Assembly: GCA_947568835.1 (NCBI GenBank)
Contig: OX387612.1
Span: 253,001 to 317,000 of the forward strand
Reading direction: 5' to 3'
From: Protonemura montana
Lineage: Eukaryota; Arthropoda; Insecta; Plecoptera; Nemouridae
DNA length: 64,000 bases
Shown in pieces: positions 45,201 to 55,413 of the stretch. Position 1 is the first letter of the stretch. Every line of letters begins with the position of its first letter. Made by a program: the position numbers and the translations under genes. The notes beneath the pieces were generated by a model. The model worked only from the letters and a program-made list of their open reading frames with translations. It was not told the origin of the DNA and did no database searches.

Positions 45201-48200
45201 CGAGGAAAAGTTTCTGGAGCGTCTGGCTAGCGAAGCAGAGTGTCTGGAGCGTCTGGCTTGCGAGGAAGAGTGTCTGGAGCGTCTGGGTAGGTGGGCAGAG
45301 TGTCTAGGGCGTCTGGCCAGCATGGCAGAGTGCCTGGAGCGTCTTGGTAGCTAGGCAGAGTGACTGAAACGTCTGGCTAGCGAGGCAGAGAGTCTGGAGC
45401 GTCTGGCTAGCGAGAAAGAGTGTCTGGAGCGTCTAGGTAGCTAGGCAGAGTGTCTGAAGCGTCTGGCTAGCGAGGCAGAGAGTCTAGAGTGCCCGGCTTG
45501 CGAGGCAGCGTGTCTGGTGCGTCTGGCTAGCGAGACAGAGTGTTTGGAGTGCCCGGCTTGCCAGGCAGCGTGTCTGGAGCGTCTTGGTACCGAGGGAGAG
45601 TGTCTGAAGCGTCTTGCTATTAACGGACAGTGTATGTAGCGTCTGGCCAGCAAGGAAGAGTGACTGGAACGCCTGGCTAGCGTGGCAGAGTGTCTGGAGC
45701 GACTGGCTAGCAAGGAAAAGTGTTTAGAGTGCCTGGCTAGCGAAGCAGAGTGTCTGGAAAGCCCAGCGTCTGGCTAGCGAGGCAGTGTTTCTGGAGCGTC
45801 TGGCTAGCGAAGCAGAGTGTCTGGAGCGTCTGGCAGCTAATGCAGAAAGTCTGAAGCGTCTGACTTGCGAGGCAGAGTGTCTGGAGTATCTGGGAAGCAA
45901 GGCAGAGTGTCTAAGGGGTTTTTCGCTAGCGAGGCAGAGAGTCTGGAGTGCCTGGCTTAAGAGGCAGCGTGTCTGAAGCGCCTTGGTAGCTATGCAGAGT
46001 GTCCGGAGCGACTGGGTAGCAAGGCAAAGTGTCTGAGGCGTCTGGCTAGCGAGGCAAAGTTTCTGGAGCGTCTGGCTAGCGAAGCAGAGTGTCTGAAGCG
46101 TCTGGCTAGCGGAAAAGAGTGTCTGAAGCATCTGGCTACTAAGGCAGAGTGTCTGGAGCGTCTGGCTAGCGAGGCAGAGTGTCTGGAGCGCCCGGCTTGC
46201 GAGGCAGAGTGTCTTGAGTGTCTGGATAGCGGGGCAGAGTGTCTTGGGCGTCTGGCTAGCGAGGCAGAGTGTCTGGAGCGACTGGCCAGCATGGCAGAGT
46301 GCCTGGAGCGTCTTGGTAGCTAAGCAGAGTGTCTGAAGCGTTTGGCTAGCGGGGCAGAGAGTCTGGAGTGTCCGGCTTGCATGGCAGAGTGTCTGGAGCG
46401 TCTTGGTAGCTAGGCAGGTTGTCTGAAGCGCCCGGTTTTGAGGCAGAGTGTCTGGAGCGTCTGGGTAGCGATGCAGAGAGTCTGATGCGTCTGGCTAGCG
46501 AGGCAGAGTTTCTGGAGCGTCTGGCTAGGAGCATCTGGGAAGCAAGGCAGAGTGTCTGGGGCGTCTCGCTAGCGAGGCAGAGTGTTAGGAGTGCCCGGCT
46601 TGCCAGGCAGCGTGTCTGGAGCGTCTTGGTACCGAGGGAGAGTGTCTGAAGCGTCTTGCTATTAATGGAGAGTGTATGGAGGGTCTGGCCAGCAAGAAAG
46701 AGTGACTGGAACGCCTGGCTAGCGTGGCAGAGTGTTTGGAGCGCCTGGCTTGGGAGGCAGAGTGTCTGGAGCGTCCTGGTAGCGAGGCAGAGTGTCCGGA
46801 GCGACTGGCTAGCAAGGAAAAGTGTTTGGAGTGCCTGGCTAGCGAGGCAGAGTGCCTGGAAAGCCCAGCTTGCGAGGCAGAGTGTCAGGAGCGACTTGGT
46901 AGCAAGGCAGAGTGTCTGAGGCGTCTGGCTAGCGAGGCAAAGTTTCTGGAGCGTCTGGCTAGCGAAGCAGAGTGTCTGGAGCGTCTGGCTTGCGAGGAAG
47001 AGGGTCTGGAGCGTCTGGGTAGCGGGGCAGAGTGCCTAGGGCGTCTGGCCAGCATGGCAGAGTGCCTGGAGCGTCTTGGTAGCTAGGCAGAGTGACTGAA
47101 ACGTCTGGCTAGCGAGGCAGAGAGTCTGGAGCGTCTGGCTAGCGAGAAAGAGTGTCTGGAGCGTCTGGCTACTAAGGCAGAGTGTCTGGAGCGCATGGCT
47201 AGCGAGGCAGAGTGTCTGGAGCGTCTGGGTAGCGGGGCAGAGTGTCTTGGGCACTTGCTAGCGAGGCAGAGTGTCTGGAGCGACTGGCCAGCATGGCAGA
47301 GTGCCTGGAGCGTCTTGGTAGCTAGGCAGAGTGTCTGAAGCGTCTGGCTAGCGAGGCAGAGAGTCTAGAGTGCCCGGCTTGCGAGGCAGCGTGTCTGGTA
47401 CGTCTGGCTAGCGAGGCAGAGTGTCTGGAGCGTCTTGGTAGCTAGGCAGAGTGTCTGGAGCGACTGGCTAGCGTGGCAGAGTGTCTGGAGCTTCTGGCTA
47501 GCGAGGTAGAGTGTCTGGAGCGTCTGGGTAGTGGGGCAGAGTGTCTAGGGCGTCTGGCTAGCGAGGCAGAGTGTCTGGAGCGACTGGCCAGCATGGCAGA
47601 GTGCCTGGAGCGTCTTGCTAGCTAAGCAGAGTGTCTGGAGTGCCCGGCTTGCGAGGCAGAGTGTCTGAAGCGCCCGGTTGCAAGGCAGAGTGTCTGGAGC
47701 GTCTGGCTAGCGAGGCATTGTTTCTGGAGCGTCTGGCTAGCGAAGCAGAGTGTCTGGAGCGTCTGGCAGCTAATGCAGAGAGTCTGAAGCGTCTGACTTG
47801 CGAGGCAGAATGTCTGGAGTATCTGGGAAGCAAGACAGAGTGTCTGGGGCGTCTCGCTAGCGACGCAGAGAGTCTGGAGTGCCTGGCTTAAGAGGCAGCG
47901 TGTCTGAAGCGTCTTGGTAGCTATGCAGAGTGTCCGGAGCGACTGGGTAGCAAGGCAGAGTGTCTGAGGCGTCTGGCTAGCGAGGCAAAGTTTCTGGAGC
48001 GTCTGGCTAGCGAAGCAGAGTGTCTGGAGCGTCTGGCTAGCGGGAAAGAGTGTCTGGAGCATCTGGCTAGCTAGGCAGAGTGTCTGAAGCGTCTGGCTAG
48101 CGAGGCAGAGGGTATGGAGCGTCTGGCCAGCAAGGAAGAGTGACTGGAACGCAAAGCGAGCAAAGCAGAAAGTCTGGAGCGTGTTACTACGGAGGCAGAG

Positions 48201-49523
48201 TGTCCGGAGCGACTGGGTAGCGGGGCAAAGTGTCTAGGGCACTTGCTAGCGATGCAGTGTGTCTGGAGCGACTGGCCAGCATGGCAGATTGCCTGGAGCG
48301 TCTTGGTAGTTAGGCAGAGTGTCTGAAGCGTCTGGAGCATCTGGGAAGCAAGGCAGAGTGTCTGGGGCGTCTCGCTAGCGAGGTAGAGAGCCTGGAGTGC
48401 CTGGTTTAAGAGACAGCGTGTCTGAAGCGTCTTGGTAGCTATGCAGAATGTCTGGAGCGTCTTGCTAGCGAGGCAGAGTGTCTGGAGCGATTGGCCGGCA
48501 TGGCAGAGTGACTGGGGCGTCTGGCTTGCTAAGCAGTGTGTCTGGAGCGCCCGGCGTGCGAGGCAGAGTGTCTGGAGTGCCCGGCTTGCGAGGCAGATTG
48601 TCTGGAGCGTCTGGGTAGCAAGGCAAAGTGTCTGGGGCGTCTGGCTGCTAATGCAGAGAGTCTGAAGCGTCTGGCTTGCGAGGCAGAGTGTCTGGAGTAT
48701 CTGGGAAGCAAGGCAGAGTGTCCGGAGCGACTGGGTAGCAAGGCAGAGTGTCTGAGGAGTCTGGCTAGCGAGGCAAAATATCTGGAGCGTCTGGCTAGCG
48801 AAGCAGAGTGTCTGGAGCGTCTGGCTAGCGAGAAAGAGTGTCTGGAGCATCTGGCTACTTAGGCAGAGTGTCTGGAGCGTCTGGCTAGCGAGGCAGTGTG
48901 TCTGGAGCGCCCGGCTTGCGAGGAAGATTGTCAGGAGCGACTGGGTAGCAAGGCAGAGTGTCTTAGGCGTCTGGCTAGCGAGGCAAAGTTTCTCGAGCGT
49001 CTTGCTAGCGAAGCAGAGTGTCTGGAGCGCCCGGCTTGCGAGGCAGAGTGTCTGGAGCGTCTGAATAGCGGGGCAGAGTGTCTGGAGCGTCTGGCTAGGC
49101 CCGACTTGTGAGGCAGAGTGTCTGGAGCGTCTGGGTAGCGGGACAGAGTGTCTGGAGCACCCGGCTTGCGAGGCAGAGTGTTTGGAGCGTCTGGCTAGCG
49201 TAGCAGTGTGTCTGGAGCGTCTGGCTACTAAGGCAGAGTGTCTGGAGCGTCTGGCCTGCGAGGCATAGTGTCTTGAGAATTTGGGAAGCAAGGCAGAGTG
49301 TCTGGGGCGTCTGGCTAGCGAGGCAGAGAGTCTGGAGTGCCTGGCTTAAGAGGCAGCGTGTCTGAAGCGTCTTGGTAGCTATGCAGAGCGTCTGGAGCGA
49401 CTGGCTAGCGACGCAGAGTGTCTGGAGCGCCCGGCTTGCGAGGCAGAGTGTCTCGAGCGTCTGCGTAGCGGGTCAGAGTGTCTAGGGCGTCTGGCTAGCG
49501 AGGCAGAGTGTCTGGAGCGACTG
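42265..49523 (+). repeat. HOR E, partial copy 2 (with internal deletions)
   Basis: This copy starts directly after copy 1 and matches it until near 49523, where copy 1 continues GGCTCGCGTGG and this copy GGCCAGCATGG. The D-type tail of copy 1 is absent. The offset falls stepwise. It is 10,225 at first, 10,076 after loss of 149 bp (copy 1 bases 35210-35358, junction near 45434), and 10,078 after a 2-bp gain in the 32-bp monomer at 45904-45935. It is then 10,018 after loss of 60 bp near 48511, and 9,988 after loss of 30 bp near 49020. I noticed roughly a dozen substitutions, for example near 43572, 43931, 44530, 46567 and 47035. Confidence 0.88.
45904..45935 (+). repeat. 32-bp monomer private to E copy 2
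   Basis: The monomer contains CTAAGGGGTTTTTCGC where E copy 1 (near 35834) has CTGGGGCTTCTCGC. The change includes several substitutions and a net gain of 2 bp. It is the only monomer of this form I saw in the window. Confidence 0.75.
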
Positions 49524-52250
49524 GCCAGCATGGCAGAGTGCCTGGAACGCCTTGGTAGCTAGGCAGAGTGTCTGAAGCGCCCGGCCTGCGAGGCAGAGTG
49601 TCTGGAGTGCCCGGCTTGCGAGCCAGAGTGGCTGGAGCGTCCGGGAAGCAAGGCAGAGTGTCTGGAGCGTCTTGATAGCTAGGCAGAGTGTCTGGAGCGA
49701 CTGGCTAGCGTGGCAGAGTGTCTGGAGTTTCTGGCTAGTGAGGCAGTGTCTGGAGCGTCTGGCTAGCGAGGCAGAGTGTTTGCGGCGTCCTGCTAGCGAG
49801 GCAAAGTTTCTAAAGCGTCTGTCTAGCGAAGCAGAGCGTCTGGGGCGTCTGGCTAGCGAGGAAGAGTGTGTGGAGCGTCTGGCTACTAAGGCAGAGTGTC
49901 TGGAGCGTCTGGGTAGCGGAACAGATTGTCTAGGGCGTCTGGCTAGCGAGGCAGAGTGTCTGGAGCGACTGGCGAGCATGGCAGAGTGCCTGGAGCGTCT
50001 TGATAGCTATGCAGAGTGTCTGGAGCGTCTGGCTTGCGAGGCAGATTGTCTGGAGCGTCTGGGTAGCAAGGCAAAGTGTCTGGGGCTTCTGGCTAGCGAG
50101 GCAGAGTGTTTGGAGAGCCCGGCTTGCCAGGCAGCGTGTCTGGAGCGTCTTGGTACCGACGGAGAGTGTCTGGAGCGTCTTGCAATTAAAGGAGAGTGTT
50201 TGGAGCGTCTGGCCAGCAAGGAAGAAAGACTGGAACGCCTGACTAGCGTGGCAAAGTGTCTGGAGCGCCCGGCTTGAGGGGCAGAGTGTCTGTAGCGTGC
50301 TGGTAGCGAGGCAAAGTTTCTGGAGCGTTTGGCTAGCGAAGCAGAGTGTCTGGAGCGTCTGGCCAGCGAGGTAGAGTGTCTGGAGCGCCCGGCTTGCGAG
50401 GCAGAGTGTCTGTAGCGTCTGGGTAGCGGGTCAGAGTGTCTAGGGCTTCTGGCTAGCGAGGCAGAGTGTCTGGAGCAACTGGCTAGCATGGCAGAGTGCC
50501 TGGAGCGTCTTGCTTGCTAAGCAGAGTGTCTGGAGCGCCCGGCCTGAGAGGCAGAGTGTCTGGAGTGCCCGGCTTGCGAGCCAGAGTGTCTGGAGCGTCC
50601 GGGAAGCAAGGCAGAGTGTCTAGGGTGTCTGGCTAGCAAGGCAGAGAGTCTGAAGTGCCCGGCTTGCGAGGCAGCGTGTCTGGAGCGTCTTGGTAGCTTG
50701 GCAGAGTGTCTGGAGCGACTGGCTAGCGTGGCAGAGTGTCTGGAGTTTCTGGCTAGCGAGGCAGAGTGTCTGGAGCGTCTTGCTAGCTAAGCAGAGTGTC
50801 TGGAGCGCCCGGCTAGCGAGACAAAGAGCCTGGAGTGCCTGGTTTAAGAGGCAGCGTGTCTAAAGCGTCTTGGTAGCTATGCAGAGTGTCTGAAGCGACT
50901 GGCTAGCGAGGCAGAGTGTCTGGAGCGACTGGCCAGCATGGCATAGTGCCTGGAGCGTCTGGGTAGCATGGCAGAGTGGCTGGAGCGTCTGGGTAGCAGG
51001 GCTGAGTGACTGGAGCGTCTGGCTAGCATGGAAGAGTGTCTAGAGCGTCCGGGCAGCGAAGCAGAGTTTCTGGAGCGTCTTGCTAGCGAGGCAGAATGTC
51101 TGGAGCGTCTGGCAAGCGAAGCAGAGTGTCTGGAACGCCTCGCTAGCAAAGCAGAAGGTCTGGAGCGTGTTACTACGGAGGCATAGTGTCCGGAGCGAAT
51201 GGCTAGCAAGGCAGAGTGTCAGGAGCGACTGGGTAGCAAGGCAGAGTGTCTGAGGCGTCTGGCTAGCGAGGAAGAGTGTCTGGAGCGTCTGGCTACTAAG
51301 GCAGAGAGTCTGGAGCGTCTGGGTAACGGTACAGAGTGTCTAGGGCGTCTGGGTGGCGAGGCAGGGTGTCTGGAGCGACTGGGTAGTAAGGCAAAGTGTC
51401 TGGGACGTCTAGCTAGCGAGGCAGAGTGTTTGGAGAGCCCAGCTTGCGAGGCAGAGTGTCAGGAGCGACTGGGTAGCAAGGCTTAGTGTCTGGAGCGTCT
51501 GGCTAGCGAAGCAGAGTGTCTAGAGCGTCTGGCTAGCGAAGAAGAGTAACTGGAGCGTCTGGCTACTAAGGCAGAGTGTCTGGAGCGTCTAGCTAGCGAA
51601 GCAGAGTGTCTGGAGCGCCCGTCTTGCGAGGCAGAGTGTCTGGAGCGTCTGGGTACCGGGGCAGGGTGTCTAGGGCGTCTGGCTAGCGAGGCAAAGTGTC
51701 TGGAGCGACTGGCCAGCATGGCAGAGTGCCTGGAGCGTCGTGCCTGCTAAGCAGAGTGTCTGGAGCGCCCGGCTTGCGAGGCAGAGTGTCTGGAGTGCCC
51801 GGCTTGCGAGCCAGAGTGTCTGGAGCGTCCGGGAAGCAAGGCAGAGTGTCTAGGGTGTCTGGCTAGCGAGGCCGAGAGTCTGAAGTGTCCGGCTTGCGAG
51901 GCAGCGTGTCTAGAGCGTCTTGGTAGCTAGGCATAATGTCTGGAGCGACTGGCTAGCGTGGCAGAGTGTCTGGAGCTTCTGGCTAGCGAGGCAGAGTGTC
52001 TGGAGCGTCTGGCTAGCGAGGCAGAGTGTCTAGAGCGTCTGGATAGCGGGGCAGAGTGTCTAGTTCGTCTGGCTAGCGAGGCAGAGTGTCTGGAGCGACT
52101 GGCCAGCATGGCAGAGTGCCTGGAGCGTCTTGCTTGCTAATCAGAGTGTCTGGAGCGCCCGGCTTGCGAGGCAGAGTGTCTATAGCGCCCGGTTGCGAGG
52201 CAGAGTTTCTGGAGCGTCTGGCTAGCGAAGCAGAGTGTCTGGAGCGTCTG
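48374..52250 (+). repeat. HOR F, copy 1 (3,877 bp; overlaps the end of E copy 2)
   Basis: The sequence recurs from 52251, starting with GCTAGCGAGGTAGAGAGC. The offset is 3,877 bp at the left edge, 3,937 after the first difference and 3,966 for most of the length (49482 to 53448, GTTACTACGG 51169 to 55135). The left increases of 60 and about 30 bp are the deletions carried by E copy 2. The right part, about 49524-52250, has no counterpart in E copy 1. It contains GGTACCGAC at 50152 and a GGTACCGGG variant at 51652. Confidence 0.85.
51437..52150 (+). repeat. Dispersed segment H, copy 1 (about 714 bp)
   Basis: It recurs at 63087-63800 with an offset of 11,650 bp, beginning around AGCCCAGCTTGCGAGG and including the GGCTTAGTG stop-like variant (51482 and 63132) and the GGGTACCGGGGCAGGG variant. 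It ends where GAGCGCCCGGC is replaced by GAGCGTCTGGC. Confidence 0.8.
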
Positions 52251-55200
52251 GCTAGCGAGGTAGAGAGCCTGGAGTGCCTGGTTTAAGAGGCAGCGTGTCT
52301 AAGGCGTCTTGGTAGCTATGCAGAATGTCTGGAGCGTCTTGCTAGCGAGGCAGAGTGTCTGGACCGATTGGCCAGCATGGCAGAGTGACTGGAGCGTCTG
52401 GCTTGCGAGGCAGATTGTCTGGAGCGTCTGGGTAGCAAGGCAAAGTGACTGGGGCGTCTGGCTTGCTAAGCAGTGTGTCTGGAGCGCCCGGCGTGCGAGA
52501 CAGAGTGTCTGGAGTGCCCGGCTTGCGAGGCAGATTGTCTGGAGCGTCTGGGTAGCAAGGCAAAGTGTCTGGGGCGTCTGGCTGCTAATGCAGAGAGTCT
52601 GAAGCGTCTGGCTTGCGAGGCAGAGTGTCTGGAGTATCTGGGAAGCAAGGCAGAGTGTCCGGAGCGACTGGGTAGCAAGGCAGAGTGTCTGAGGAGTCTG
52701 GCTAGCGAGGCAAAATATCTGGAGCGTCTGGCTAGCGAAGCAGAGTGTCTGGAGCGTCTGGCTAGCGAGAAAGAGTGTCTGGAGCATCTGGCTACTAAGG
52801 CAGAGTGTCTGGAGCTTCTGGCTAGCGAGGCAGAGTGTCTGGAGCGCCCGGCTTGCGAGGCAGATTGTCAGGAGCGACTGGGTAGCAAGGCAGAGTGTCT
52901 TAGGCGTCTGGCTAGCGAGGCAAAGTTTCTCGAGCGTCTGGCTAGCGAAGCAGAGTGTCTGGAACGTCTGGCTAGCGAGGCAGAGTGTCTGGAGCGCCCG
53001 GCTTGCGAGGCAGAGTGTCTGGAGCGTCTGGGTAGCGGGGCAGAGTGTCTGGAGCGTCTGGCTAGGCCCGGCTTGCGAGGCAGAGTGTCTGGAGCGTCTG
53101 GGTAGCGGGACAGAGTGTCTGGAGCACCCGGCTTGCGAGGCAGAGTGTTTGGAGCGTCTGGCTAGCGTAGCAGTGTGTCTGGAGCGTCTGGCTACTAAGG
53201 CAGAGTGTCTTGAGCGTCTGGCCTGCGAGGCATAGTGTCTTGAGAATTTGGGAAGCAAGGCAGAGTGTCTGGGGCGTCTGGCTAGCGAGGCAGAGAGTCT
53301 GGAGTACCTGGCTTAAGAGGCAGCGTGTCTGAAGCGTCTTGGTAGCTATGCAGAGCGTCTGGAGCGACTGGCTAGCGACGCAGAGTGTCTGGAGCGCCCG
53401 GTTGCGAGGCAGAGTGTCTGGAGCGTCTGCGTAGCGGGTCAGAGTGTCTAGGGCGTCTGGCTAGCGAGGCAGAGTGTCTGGAGCGACTGGCCAGCATGGC
53501 AGAGTGCCTGGAACGCCTTGGTAGCTAGGCAGAGTGTCTGAAGCGCCCGGCCTGCGAGGCAGAGTGTCTGGAGTGCCCGGCTTGCGAGCCAGAGTGGCTG
53601 GAGCGTCCGGGAAGCAAGGCAGAGTGTCTGGAGCGTCTTGATAGCTAGGCAGAGTGTCTGGAGCGACTGGCTAGCGTGGCAGAGTGTCTGGAGTTTCTGG
53701 CTAGTGAGGCAGTGTCTGGAGCGTCTGGCTAGCGAGGCAGAGTGTTTGCGGCGTCCTGCTAGCGGGGCAAAGTTTCTGGAGCGTCTGTCTAGCGAAGCAG
53801 AGCGTCTGGAGCGTCTGGCTAGCGAGGAAGAGTGTGTGGAGCGTCTGGCTACTAAGGCAGAGTGTCTGGAGCGTCTGGGTAGCGGAACAGATTGTCTAGG
53901 GCGTCTGGCTAGCGAGGCAGAGTGTCTGGAGCAACTGGCCAGCATGGCAGAGTGCCTGGAGCGTCTTGATAGCTATGCAGAGTGTCTGGAGCGTCTGGCT
54001 TGCGAGGCAGATTGTCTGGAGCGTCTGGGTAGCAAGGCAAAGTGTCTGGGGCTTCTGGCTAGCGAGGCAGAGTGTTTGGAGAGCCCGGCTTGCCAGGCAG
54101 CGTGTCTGGAGCGTCTTGGTACCGACGGAGAGTGTCTGGAGCGTCTTGCAATTAAAGGAGAGTGTTTGGAGCGTCTGGCCAGCAAGGAAGAAAGACTGGA
54201 ACGCCTGACTAGCGTGGCAAAGTGTCTGGAGCGCCCGGCTTGAGGGGCAGAGTGTCTGTAGCGTGCTGGTAGCGAGGCAAAGTTTCTGGAGCGTTTGGCT
54301 AGCGAAGCAGAGTGTCTGGAGCGTCTGGCCAGCGAGGTAGAGTGTCTGGAGCGCCCGGCTTGCGAGGCAGAGTGTCTGTAGCGTCTGGGTAGCGGGTCAG
54401 AGTGTCTAGGGCTTCTGGCTAGCGAGGCAGAGTGTCTGGAGCAACTGGCTAGCATGGCAGAGTGCCTGGAGCGTCTTGCTTGCTAAGCAGAGTGTCTGGA
54501 GCGCCCGGCCTGAGAGGCAGAGTGTCTGGAGTGCCCGGCTTGCAAGCCAGAGTGTCTGGAGCGTCCGGGAAGCAAGGCAGAGTGTCTAGGGTGTCTGGCT
54601 AGCAAGGCAGAGTGTCTGAAGTGCCCGGCTTGCGAGGCAGCGTGTCTGGAGCGTCTTGGTAGCTTGGCAGAGTGTCTGGAGCGACTGGCTAGCGTGGCAG
54701 AGTGTCTGGAGTTTCTGGCTAGCGAGGCAGAGTGTCTGGAGCGTCTTGCTAGCTAAGCAGAGTGTCTGGAGCGCCCGGCTAGCGAGACAAAGAGCCTGGA
54801 GTGCCTGGTTTAAGAGGCAGCGTGTCTAAAGCGTCTTGGTAGCTATGCAGAGTGTCTGAAGCGACTGGCTAGCGAGGCAGAGTGTCTGGAGCGACTGGCC
54901 AGCATGGCATAGTGCCTGGAGCGTCTGGGTAGCATGGCAGAGTGGCTGGAGCGTCTGGGTAGCAGGGCTGAGTGTCTGGAGCGTCTGGCTAGCATGGAAG
55001 AGTGTCTAGAGCGTCCGGGTAGCGAAGCAGAGTTTCTGGAGCGTCTTGCTAGCGAGGCAGAATGTCTGGAGCGTCTGGCAAGCGAAGCAGAGTGTCTGAA
55101 ACGCCTCGCTAGCAAAGCAGAAGGTCTGGAGCGTGTTACTACGGAGGCATAGTGTCCGGAGCGAATGGCTAGCAAGGCAGAGTGTCAGGAGCGACTGGGT

Positions 55201-55413
55201 AGCAAGGCAGAGTGTCTGAGGCGTCTGGCTAGCGAGGAAGAGTGTCTGGAGCGTCTGGCTACTAAGGCAGAGAGTCTGGAGCGTCTGGGTAACGGTACAG
55301 AGTGTCTAGGGCGTCTGGCTGGCGAGGCAGGGTGTCTGGAGCGACTGGGTAGTAAGGCAAAGTGTCTGGGACGTCTAGCTAGCGAGGCAGAGTGTTTGGA
55401 GTGCCCAGCTTGC
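52251..55413 (+). repeat. HOR F, copy 2 (about 3,163 bp matched)
   Basis: It matches F copy 1 to near 55413, where GCTTGCTAGGCAGAATG replaces GCTTGCGAGGCAGAGTG. Its left part matches E copy 1 at a constant offset of 13,955 bp (38354 to 52309, 38518 to 52473). It therefore lacks the 60-bp and 30-bp deletions seen in E copy 2. The order of events implied by this is discussed under findings. Confidence 0.85.

Noticed and set aside
45904-45935. Insertion of foreign sequence in E copy 2
   Set aside because: The altered part is about 15 bp, flanked by intact monomer sequence, and adds only 2 bp. Local mutation or a base-calling error is enough to explain it.
52473-53105. Repetitive structural protein gene (coiled-coil, silk or surface protein with a 10-residue repeat)
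   Set aside because: In-frame TAG, TGA and TAA variants and 1-bp length changes recur in every block, and codon third positions are not freer to vary than other positions as far as I can see by eye.
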